Shown here in pieces: positions 6,992 through 12,591 of a stretch of 12,591 bases of DNA. A model generated the notes under the pieces. It was not told the DNA's origin. It did not search any database and saw only the letters and a list, made by a program, of their open reading frames with translations. Origin of the DNA: an uncultured Clostridium sp. (GTDB lineage: Bacteria > Bacillota > Clostridia > Lachnospirales > Lachnospiraceae); assembly GCA_958349075.1 (NCBI GenBank), contig CATWBR010000083.1:1-12591 (forward strand), written 5' to 3'. Both the position numbers and the translations under genes were made by a program. Position 1 is the stretch's first letter. Each line of letters opens with the position of its first letter.

Positions 6992-8389
6992 TTATTCCTG
7001 GAACGGGATATCCTGTCCTAATTTCTGGTCATATTTCTTCAGGGTAAAGTTTTTCATCAGTACCACATAAATCACCACGCTGATGGCAAGGCCTGCGAAG
7101 AAGGAATAGTCTCCCGCCAGCAGTGACAGACCGAAGGAAAGGATCATGGTTACCACCGAACTCATGTTGAAACCGCTTGTATAGTGGTACTGCCCGCCTA
7201 CATTGTACAGGTCGTCCACATTAATCGTACATTTGCGTACAAGGAAATAGTCCGCCAGCATGATACCGATAATCGGCCCTAAAAGTGTCGAGAAATTGGA
7301 CTGGATTACTACCAGAAAGTCTCCTCCCTGCTGTTTCCACGGCATCATCAAAAGGCCTATTACGCCCGAGATAATGGTTGTCATCCAGAACTTCATCTTC
7401 GGGAAAATGTTCAGTAGGATGTATGCCGGAGGCATCAGGTTAGCCGCCGTATTGGTTGACCACTGGGCAAAGGCAATGGCGATGAAACAGAATACAAGCA
7501 CCAGCATATTGTTGGAGAACAGGCTGTAAACTACGTTGTTTAAATCCCATTCATGTGTGTAGATACCTGCCGCCATACCAACCATCATGGCAATAATTCC
7601 GACTGCCATCAGGCCGACAAGCTGTCCCACGATAGCATTCTTGTTACGTTTTACAAGACCTTCATTCTTATAGTTATCACTTCGCCTGATCTGTCTTGCA
7701 AGATCGGGACCGTTAAGGGCCATGGTAATCCATCCGCCTGCAATACCGGAGATGGCAAATGCCATGGAATAATTGCCTGCCGCTTCCACGCCCATGATAT
7801 CGGGGATGGAAACCCCGTATTTGTTGCATACGGTGACTACGATGGCAGCAAACATAATGCCCAGCATCGGAACCGCGATCCAGTCGAATTTGGCCATGGC
7901 CTCCATACCGAAGAGGGCATTGACAATCTGAAAAGCGGCAAAAAGAATCAGCATCAGGGTAACATTGTTAAAGGACGGGAACATAATTCCCATTATCATG
8001 TTGAGGGCATTTGCCCCTACCCATGTCTGGAATCCAAACCAGTAAAAACAAGGGACACACCGGACAAGCCCTGCAAAGAAGGAACCTTTGTATCCGAATG
8101 CGGCTCTGCTGTATACGGCAAACGGGACGCCGTATTTAGTTCCGATATCTCCGGCCAGAACGGTCAGCACCGTAACAAGGCCATAGCCAAGGAAAACTAC
8201 CAGCACCAGCATCCATGGGGAAAGCCCGTCTCCGCCGTTAAAATACTGTGCTCCTAAACTGAATGCTACTATATTAATTGTCATGCCTGCCCAAAGAATC
8301 GTATAATCCCACAGAGACAGGGTTCTTTCGCTGTCTTTTGTCGGGAGCAGTTCCGGGCTCCTTAAACTCTGTGACTTTTCGTTCTGCAT
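6992..8389 (-). CDS. NCS1-family ureide/nucleobase permease (hydantoin/allantoin/purine type)
   Basis: A 465-residue inner-membrane symporter of the NCS1 family (Mhp1, PucI, CodB), about 12 membrane segments beginning at residue 28 (LWDYTILW). The start is the ATG at 8389, preceded by GGAGG at ten bases; an ATG at 8410 is in frame but overlaps that site. Residues matching the Mhp1 hydantoin site are visible: W117 and Q121 in YWFGFQTWVGA, W220 in GGWITMALNGPDLAR, and N313/N317 in WSTNTAANLMPPA. This favours a flat cyclic amide such as hydantoin, allantoin or an oxidised purine over a linear substrate. It follows hyuA after a 112-base gap with a hairpin and precedes the deacylase-like gene. Import of the ring compound that HyuA then opens is the natural role. 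Family certain, exact substrate not. Confidence 0.93.
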   Translation of the reverse strand: MQNEKSQSLRSPELLPTKDSERTLSLWDYTILWAGMTINIVAFSLGAQYFNGGDGLSPWMLVLVVFLGYGLVTVLTVLAGDIGTKYGVPFAVYSRAAFGYKGSFFAGLVRCVPCFYWFGFQTWVGANALNMIMGIMFPSFNNVTLMLILFAAFQIVNALFGMEAMAKFDWIAVPMLGIMFAAIVVTVCNKYGVSIPDIMGVEAAGNYSMAFAISGIAGGWITMALNGPDLARQIRRSDNYKNEGLVKRNKNAIVGQLVGLMAVGIIAMMVGMAAGIYTHEWDLNNVVYSLFSNNMLVLVFCFIAIAFAQWSTNTAANLMPPAYILLNIFPKMKFWMTTIISGVIGLLMMPWKQQGGDFLVVIQSNFSTLLGPIIGIMLADYFLVRKCTINVDDLYNVGGQYHYTSGFNMSSVVTMILSFGLSLLAGDYSFFAGLAISVVIYVVLMKNFTLKKYDQKLGQDIPFQE

Positions 8390-8399
8390 AAGTAAATAA

Positions 8400-8404
8400 C
8401 CTCC
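8400..8404 (-). promoter_or_regulatory. ribosome binding site selecting the permease start
   Basis: GGAGG on the minus strand lies ten bases before the ATG at 8389. It overlaps codons 2-4 of the longer frame from 8410, which argues against that earlier start. Confidence 0.65.
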
Positions 8405-8417
8405 ACCCATTATTGTC

Positions 8418-8437
8418 GGCTGCCATATTTTGCAGCC
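8418..8437 (-). repeat. hairpin in the hyuA-permease gap
   Basis: GGCTGC (8418-8423) and GCAGCC (8432-8437) form a perfect six-base stem with an eight-base A/T-rich loop; a second short inverted repeat (CCGG arms) lies near 8454-8470. No T-run follows on the minus strand, so it does not look like a full terminator. In this 112-base gap, the longest within the operon, it could be an RNA processing or stability site. I see no convincing promoter here. Confidence 0.4.
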
Positions 8438-8501
8438 CCCCGCTCCTCACGGTTCCGGGCACATGCCGGGCTGTGAAGAGCAGTTCGCATCTTTTGTTCC
8501 G

Positions 8502-9926
8502 TTAGTTAAGACCGTACCGTTCCAGGTAAGCAGGATTTATCCTTCTCTTAATAAATTCTCCCTTTCCCTTTTCCCCTTTAAATTCCCCGTTCTCAACAAT
8601 GACTCTGCCCTTTGCAATCGTCATCACCGGGTAGCCCTTTACCTTGAATCCCTCATGGAGGCAGTAGCTGATGTTATTGTGAAGCACGTCTTTGGAGAGC
8701 GTAACCTCTTTGTCCATATCCACCAGGACAAGATCCGCGTCGGATCCCGGTGCGATAACTCCCTTCTGCGGATAGCAGCCGTAGATCTTCGCAATGTTGG
8801 TGCTCGTCAGTTCACAGACTTTATTAATGGAAATGCGTCCCTTTGCCACTCCCTCGGAGAGCATCAGAGGAAGTCTGATTTCGATGCCGCTCATACCGTT
8901 TACAACCTTTGTGAAATCCTGTTTCCACGTCCCGTCCGCATTCTTCTCAAGGAACAGGGACTTTTCATCCACGTCAAAGGTACAGTCGTCGGATCCGGTC
9001 AGCAGGATTGTGCCGTCCTTTAAGCCCTCCCATAATTCTTCGGCCTCTTTCGGTGTGCGCAGAGGCGGCGAACAGATGGCCAGATGACCGTTTTCGCCTT
9101 TATACAGATCATCAAACAGGGTCAGATAGTGCGGTCCTGTCTCCACATAGAGGGGTAGTCCTTTGCCATGGGCTCTCCTGGCGGTGCCCAAAGCTTCTCC
9201 GTTTGTAGTATGTACAACCAACAAAGCATTTCCCACATATTCCTGGAAATATACGGCGCGTGCGAACGCCTCGGCCTCACACAGCACCGGCTTACATTTT
9301 GCAAAATTCACCCAGCTTAAGTCGTTTTCCGCCATGCATTTTTCAATGTTGGTCTCAGCAATTGCATTGCTCTCACAATGGACCATCGGAAGGCCATTCA
9401 CGGATTTTGCCTTTTCAAACACCTTTAGCATCGTCTCGTCGTCACTCATAACGCCTTCTTTTTTATAGGTCATAAACATTTTGAATGTCGGAATTCCGTA
9501 CTCCGCCATCTTTTCGATATCGGAAATCGCCTCGGGGGTAGACTCTACAAATTTGCCATGAACGCTGTAGTCAATGGCGGACTCTTTCATCTCATCGGCC
9601 CTGGCAAGCGCCTGCGTATATGGGGAGTCTCCCTTTCCCATATTGGCAAAATCCATATACATCGTCACACCGCCGTATGCTGCGCTGACACTCTGCTCAT
9701 AAAAGCTGTTGGCGCCGAGACATCCCTGGAACGGAGCCTGACAGTGCATATGTGCTTCTATGACCCCTGGAAGGATGTATTTTCCTTCTGCGTCAATCAC
9801 ACGTTTTCCTTCGGACTCATCATAAGTTCCAAGGCCTGCAACAGTTTTTCCATTAACGGCGATATCGCATTTTACCGTGGATGACGGAGATACAACAAAA
9901 CCATTTTTGATAATCAAATCATACAT
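8502..9926 (-). CDS. hyuA: hydantoinase / dihydropyrimidinase-type cyclic amidohydrolase (HyuA/YgeZ-like)
   Basis: A 474-residue cytoplasmic member of the D-hydantoinase/dihydropyrimidinase/allantoinase group, of normal length. The ATG at 9926 is chosen because AGGAGGG lies seven bases upstream; a GTG at 9953 is open but precedes that site. All binuclear-centre residues are visible: H59 and H61 (EAHMH), K149 as the carboxylated lysine (PTFKMFMTYK), H183 (VHCES), H239 (VVHTT) and D313 (GSDDC); Y153 fits the substrate-binding tyrosine. These enzymes hydrolyse cyclic amide bonds in hydantoins, dihydropyrimidines or related ureides. D314 stands where relatives usually have His after the catalytic Asp (SDH), a likely second-shell change. 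Its place directly after ygeX-ygeY copies E. coli, where hyuA (ygeZ) follows ygeY, so it probably opens a purine-derived ring. Confidence 0.93.
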   Translation of the reverse strand: MYDLIIKNGFVVSPSSTVKCDIAVNGKTVAGLGTYDESEGKRVIDAEGKYILPGVIEAHMHCQAPFQGCLGANSFYEQSVSAAYGGVTMYMDFANMGKGDSPYTQALARADEMKESAIDYSVHGKFVESTPEAISDIEKMAEYGIPTFKMFMTYKKEGVMSDDETMLKVFEKAKSVNGLPMVHCESNAIAETNIEKCMAENDLSWVNFAKCKPVLCEAEAFARAVYFQEYVGNALLVVHTTNGEALGTARRAHGKGLPLYVETGPHYLTLFDDLYKGENGHLAICSPPLRTPKEAEELWEGLKDGTILLTGSDDCTFDVDEKSLFLEKNADGTWKQDFTKVVNGMSGIEIRLPLMLSEGVAKGRISINKVCELTSTNIAKIYGCYPQKGVIAPGSDADLVLVDMDKEVTLSKDVLHNNISYCLHEGFKVKGYPVMTIAKGRVIVENGEFKGEKGKGEFIKRRINPAYLERYGLN

Positions 9927-9933
9927 AAGATAA

Positions 9934-9940
9934 CCCTCCT
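9934..9940 (-). promoter_or_regulatory. ribosome binding site selecting the hyuA start
   Basis: AGGAGGG on the minus strand, with a seven-base spacer to the ATG at 9926, decides against the upstream GTG at 9953, which would translate through this site. Confidence 0.8.
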
Positions 9941-9955
9941 CAACACTCTCCACCG

Positions 9956-9972
9956 CTGCTTAAAAACAGCAG
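9956..9972 (-). repeat. short hairpin in the ygeY-hyuA gap
   Basis: CTGCT (9956-9960) and AGCAG (9968-9972) can pair around a seven-base A/T loop just after the ygeY stop. It is short and may be incidental. Confidence 0.25.
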
Positions 9973-9981
9973 ATTGTACTT

Positions 9982-11163
9982 TTATTTTAAAAGCGCTTCC
10001 ATAACCCCATAGTAGCACTCTGTTACTTTTGTAAGCTGATCGAGTTCAATATACTCGTTCAGTGTGTGGGCAAGATTCTCTTTCGATGGCCCAAGTCCAA
10101 ATGTTTGAATGCCTGCCTCACCGGCATAATGGCTTCCGTTCGTGCAGAAATTATACTGTGTTATTACAGGGGTGAATCCTTTTTCCTGCAGTTTCTTATA
10201 AACATCCTGAACGAACTCGTCGTCTTTATCATATAACCAGCCCGGGAAGAACCGCTCACCCTCGATTTCATTTCCAGTATGGCATTTTTCTTTACCCAGC
10301 GCATAGGAGGCCTTCACCTTTAACTGCGGATCTTCCGCCATCATTTTTTCAAGCAGCCCGTTGATGGGCGCCAGAACGCTCTCTTTCGTCTCGCCCACGA
10401 GAAGGCGTCTGTCATAGGTTGCGCGGCAGTACTCCGGCACTACGGATGCCCCCGGATACGGCGCAGATTTGATATCCGTCAGTTCCAGGATTCCATCGCC
10501 CAGTACCGGGTGATGGGTTGGTGTCAGGGTGCGGATGGCCTCGATCACCTTTGCCATCTTATAAACCGCATTAATTCCCTTTTCCGGGTTGGCCGAATGA
10601 CACGGTTTTCCAAAGGTTTCAACCACAATCTCGGCTCTTCCCCTCTGTCCGATCTTCAGGTTGAGTTCGGATGCCTCACCGATCACCACATAATCAGGCC
10701 GGACATTTTTGCTGATTTCCCTGGCGGCAACGCCTTCGAAGCATTCCTCGTGTACCACGCCTGCCACATATATTTCTCCGGCAAAATCTTTTTCCGTATC
10801 CTTCGCATAACTGGCAGCCGCACATGTCATGGCCGCAACAGCCCCCTTCATATCGCTGGTTCCCCTGCCGTAAATCTTTCCGTCATGGATTTCCGCTGCA
10901 AACGGAGGATGGATCCACTCTGTTTCCTCTGTAACGGGAACCGTATCAATGTGGCCGTCAAATAAAATCTTTTTGCCTGGTCTTTTGCCCTTGATGCAGC
11001 CGATGATATTGCCATACTTATCGACCGTAACCTCATCAAATCCCATCTTCTTCATGTTATCCGAAAGAACGCTCACCACTCCGCTCTCTTCACCGGAATA
11101 ACTCTTCTGCTGAACCAGTTTCTGACACAGTGCAATTACCTGCTCTTCTCTTTCTTTATTCAT
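9982..11163 (-). CDS. ygeY: M20 family metallohydrolase, YgeY type (ArgE/DapE/CPG2 relatives)
   Basis: A 393-residue cytoplasmic M20 amidohydrolase. AGGAGG lies eight bases before the ATG. The binuclear zinc set is complete: H71 and D73 in DGHIDTVPV, bridging D104 in GRGTSDMKG, catalytic E139 with E140 in VVHEE, E163 in IGEAS, and a C-terminal His in AHTLNEY. H189 in the lid domain (CHSANP) is also present. Relatives deacylate N-acyl amino acids or dipeptide-like amides. E. coli YgeY is often annotated as a selenium-metabolism hydrolase or putative deacetylase; its exact reaction is, to my knowledge, not firmly settled. Lying between ygeX (80-base gap) and hyuA (55-base gap), it most plausibly removes an acyl or carbamoyl group from the HyuA product to yield 2,3-diaminopropionate for YgeX. 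That step is inference; the family assignment is secure. Confidence 0.93.
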   Translation of the reverse strand: MNKEREEQVIALCQKLVQQKSYSGEESGVVSVLSDNMKKMGFDEVTVDKYGNIIGCIKGKRPGKKILFDGHIDTVPVTEETEWIHPPFAAEIHDGKIYGRGTSDMKGAVAAMTCAAASYAKDTEKDFAGEIYVAGVVHEECFEGVAAREISKNVRPDYVVIGEASELNLKIGQRGRAEIVVETFGKPCHSANPEKGINAVYKMAKVIEAIRTLTPTHHPVLGDGILELTDIKSAPYPGASVVPEYCRATYDRRLLVGETKESVLAPINGLLEKMMAEDPQLKVKASYALGKEKCHTGNEIEGERFFPGWLYDKDDEFVQDVYKKLQEKGFTPVITQYNFCTNGSHYAGEAGIQTFGLGPSKENLAHTLNEYIELDQLTKVTECYYGVMEALLK

Positions 11164-11178
11164 TATCCTGTCCTCCTG

Positions 11179-11216
11179 CTTTGAATTCTGTTATTGCCTT
11201 TGAATACCGTTATTGG
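11179..11216. repeat. imperfect 19-base tandem duplication in the ygeX-ygeY gap
   Basis: Two adjacent 19-base units (11179-11197 and 11198-11216) share 16 of 19 positions; both begin CTTTGAAT and contain GTTATTG. A CTTTAACTG stretch follows that may be the start of a third, decayed copy. It lies upstream of the ygeY ribosome binding site and could be a slippage relic or a protein- or RNA-binding site. Confidence 0.6.
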
Positions 11217-11243
11217 CTTTAACTGCTTTCCCCGCTATGTGTC

Positions 11244-12443
11244 TTATTTCCTAGGGTATGCTCCGTCCCAGACGATTGATTTATAATTTTCTTTATCCGT
11301 ATCCCCCTCCGTACTGAAGAATAAGACTCTGGAATTCTCATCCAGCCTCAGCTTCCTCCTCAGTTCTGCAAGTGAAGGATCCCTCATAACCTCTGCAACA
11401 CAGCCAAAAGCAGACGCGCCGCTCTCTCCTGATATCACCTTTGTGTCGCCGGCTTCCGGATTCCCCAGAAGTCTCATGCCCTGCGCCGCAGCGTAATCGG
11501 GACACGATATGAAGTTGTCGGCGTAATCTCTCAGGACGTTCCAGCCAATGCTGCATGGCTCTCCGCAGGCCAGCCCGGCCATAATTGTATTCATATCTCC
11601 CGTCACAAAATGGAGGGTTCCGTCTGCCGCTTCCGCCGTCCTGAAGATACAGTCGGCCTTGTTTGGCTCTACAATCGTGATGATTGGCCTATCCTCGCCA
11701 TAAGCTGCCGCAAAAAATCCTGCCACGGCTCCGGCCATGGAACCAACTCCGGCCTGGAGGAAAATGTGGGTTGGTTTTTCGGGAAGCTGCATGTATGCCT
11801 CATATCCCATTGTTCCGTATCCCTGCATGATCCAGCCTGGAATATCCTCATATCCTTCCCATGCCGTATCCTGAACCATCACCCAGCCCTTCTGCTCCGC
11901 CTGCGTGTTGGCAAGGCGAACCGCCTCATCATAGTTTAAGTCGGTTATGGATGCGTCTGCGCCCTCCGCCCTTATATTCATCAGGCGTTCCTCCGCACTG
12001 CCCTTCGGCATGTATACTACGGATTTTTGCTGTAACTGTTTGGCTGTCCAGGCAACTCCGCGGCCATGGTTACCGTCTGTTGCCGTTACGAATGTCATAT
12101 CGCCCAGTTCTTTTCTGACCTCATCGGAAATCAGCTTATCATATGGCATTTCCGTAATACTTTTGCCCAGGCGTTTTGCCAGATAATTGCCCATGGCATA
12201 GCTGCCGCCCAGTACCTTAAATGCATTTAATCCAAACCGGTAAGATTCGTCCTTTACATAAATGCTGCCAAGCCCCAATGCTTTTGCCGTATTTTTCAGT
12301 TCTACAAGGGGTGTCTCTCTATATACCGGAAAGCTCGCATGGAAACTTCGTACTTTCTTTGCACTCTCAAGATTCAGGAAATTCAGGTTAAACTTTGGGC
12401 CTGCCTTGCGCTCATATTGAACAACTTTAAATTCCTCTCTCAT
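11244..12443 (-). CDS. ygeX: 2,3-diaminopropionate ammonia-lyase
   Basis: A 399-residue fold-type II PLP enzyme, within a residue of the E. coli protein in length. The PLP lysine is K76 in RFGLNAFKVLGGSYA. D123 in TATDGNHGRG and D192 in VQDTAWEGYEDIPGW fit the two catalytic aspartates of E. coli DAPAL (D120, D189). QAGVGSMAGAVAG (230-242) is the phosphate-binding Gly loop. The enzyme eliminates ammonia from L- or D-2,3-diaminopropionate, giving 2-aminoacrylate, which becomes pyruvate and a second ammonia. The start has AAAGGAG nine bases upstream. It is the first gene of the six-gene operon, directly behind the sigma-54 promoter. With RidA last in the operon to clear 2-aminoacrylate, it forms the terminal step of the pathway. 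Function is confident. Confidence 0.96.
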   Translation of the reverse strand: MREEFKVVQYERKAGPKFNLNFLNLESAKKVRSFHASFPVYRETPLVELKNTAKALGLGSIYVKDESYRFGLNAFKVLGGSYAMGNYLAKRLGKSITEMPYDKLISDEVRKELGDMTFVTATDGNHGRGVAWTAKQLQQKSVVYMPKGSAEERLMNIRAEGADASITDLNYDEAVRLANTQAEQKGWVMVQDTAWEGYEDIPGWIMQGYGTMGYEAYMQLPEKPTHIFLQAGVGSMAGAVAGFFAAAYGEDRPIITIVEPNKADCIFRTAEAADGTLHFVTGDMNTIMAGLACGEPCSIGWNVLRDYADNFISCPDYAAAQGMRLLGNPEAGDTKVISGESGASAFGCVAEVMRDPSLAELRRKLRLDENSRVLFFSTEGDTDKENYKSIVWDGAYPRK

Positions 12444-12452
12444 TACATTTCT

Positions 12453-12459
12453 CTCCTTT
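12453..12459 (-). promoter_or_regulatory. ygeX: ygeX ribosome binding site
   Basis: AAAGGAG on the minus strand, nine bases before the ATG at 12443, lies inside the short leader predicted from the sigma-54 promoter. Confidence 0.75.
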
Positions 12460-12480
12460 AGGGTTTATTCACTTTTATTT

Positions 12481-12499
12481 AAAGCAAGCTGCGTGCCAA
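12481..12499 (-). promoter_or_regulatory. sigma-54 (RpoN) -24/-12 promoter of the ygeX operon
   Basis: Read on the minus strand, TTGGCACGCAGCTTGCTTT matches the sigma-54 consensus YTGGCACG-N4-TTGCW at every defined position. The invariant GG (-25/-24) is at 12497-12496 and GC (-13/-12) at 12485-12484, so the spacing is exact. The predicted start is near 12472, giving a leader of about 29 bases before the ygeX ATG. Sigma-54 promoters need an ATP-dependent enhancer-binding protein, so the operon should be tightly inducible. No such gene lies in the window. E. coli has a predicted sigma-54 activator gene, ygeV, near its ygeWXYZ genes, which fits. Confidence 0.88.
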
Positions 12500-12506
12500 T
12501 TTTTTT

Positions 12507-12515
12507 AGTATATCA
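12507..12515 (-). promoter_or_regulatory. possible extended -10 (sigma-A) promoter overlapping the sigma-54 region
   Basis: On the minus strand TGATATACT fits an extended -10 (TGn plus TATACT, five of six to consensus). The -35 is poor at 17 bases. Its start would fall at about 12500, on the edge of the -24 element. It could give basal transcription or be chance in AT-rich DNA. Confidence 0.3.
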
Positions 12516-12559
12516 TAAGCGTTTCTCCCCTTCCACTTTACATTTGTGCATAATAGCTA

Positions 12560-12588
12560 AAACAGTATTCGTTTAACCCACTCAATAC
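12560..12588. promoter_or_regulatory. possible upstream activator site (short dyads)
   Basis: Two overlapping dyads occur about 75-105 bases upstream of the -12 element: AAAC-N7-GTTT (12560-12574) and GTATT-N14-AATAC (12565-12588). The distance suits an enhancer-binding protein site, but the arms are only 4-5 bases. The rest of 12444-12591 holds no gene that I can see. Confidence 0.25.
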
Positions 12589-12591
12589 GTT

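Noticed and set aside
7553..8257. Plus-strand open frame of 234 codons
   Set aside because: It is antisense to the NCS1 permease; the His/Gly/Asn-rich product is typical of reverse-complemented membrane-protein codons.
8430..9023. Plus-strand open frame of 197 codons covering the hyuA-permease gap
   Set aside because: Mostly antisense to hyuA, with no domain and no ribosome binding site; the part in the gap is too short to stand alone.
9982..11163. Selenoprotein or selenium link suggested by common annotation of YgeY
   Set aside because: No in-frame TGA or SECIS-like element is seen, and no selenium-related gene lies in the window; the label comes from neighbourhood in other genomes.
1..12591. 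CRISPR array, tRNA/rRNA, insertion sequence or prophage genes
   Set aside because: No regularly spaced repeats, cloverleaf-like segments, transposase or integrase motifs, or phage genes were found on either strand.

Overview
The window holds two complete, convergent catabolic operons and almost no non-coding DNA. Strong AGGAGG-type ribosome binding sites, tight operon spacing, roughly even GC and the gene families suggest an anaerobic Firmicute of the Clostridia, most likely a gut Lachnospiraceae of the Enterocloster / Clostridium symbiosum / Hungatella kind. That placement is inference; there is no rRNA or marker gene to prove it. I see no mobile element, CRISPR array, tRNA or rRNA.

Plus strand, 64-4783: three closely spaced genes encode an M20D amidohydrolase, a DUF3604 (PHP-like) protein with an N-terminal beta-sandwich region, and an NhaC-family Na+-coupled antiporter. 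This looks like a transport-plus-hydrolysis module with an unknown substrate. Both enzymes carry substitutions at positions that are normally metal ligands in their families (R106 and Y363 in the amidohydrolase; P363 and D424 in the DUF3604 protein). This is the least explained part of the window.

Minus strand, 12443 down to 4959: six genes in the order ygeX (2,3-diaminopropionate ammonia-lyase), ygeY (M20 hydrolase), hyuA (hydantoinase/dihydropyrimidinase), an NCS1 permease, an N-acyl-D-amino-acid deacylase-like amidohydrolase and ridA. The first three keep the order of E. coli ygeX-ygeY-ygeZ(hyuA), a region linked to anaerobic purine/uric acid breakdown. A coherent reading is that the NCS1 carrier imports a cyclic ureide or purine-like ring, HyuA opens it, YgeY and/or the deacylase-like enzyme strip acyl or carbamoyl groups, YgeX eliminates ammonia from 2,3-diaminopropionate, and RidA hydrolyses the reactive 2-aminoacrylate to pyruvate and ammonia. 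No carbamoyltransferase, carbamate kinase or molybdenum hydroxylase lies in the window.

The clearest regulatory signal is a full-consensus sigma-54 (RpoN) -24/-12 promoter just upstream of ygeX, at 12481-12499 on the minus strand. Its predicted transcript start leaves a leader of about 29 nt with a good ribosome binding site. It implies activation by an enhancer-binding protein encoded outside the window.

The operons meet at a 175-base gap (4784-4958) dominated by a long near-perfect palindrome with a GCGA tetraloop, probably a shared terminator or a dispersed extragenic palindrome. No gene-free stretch exceeds 300 bases.
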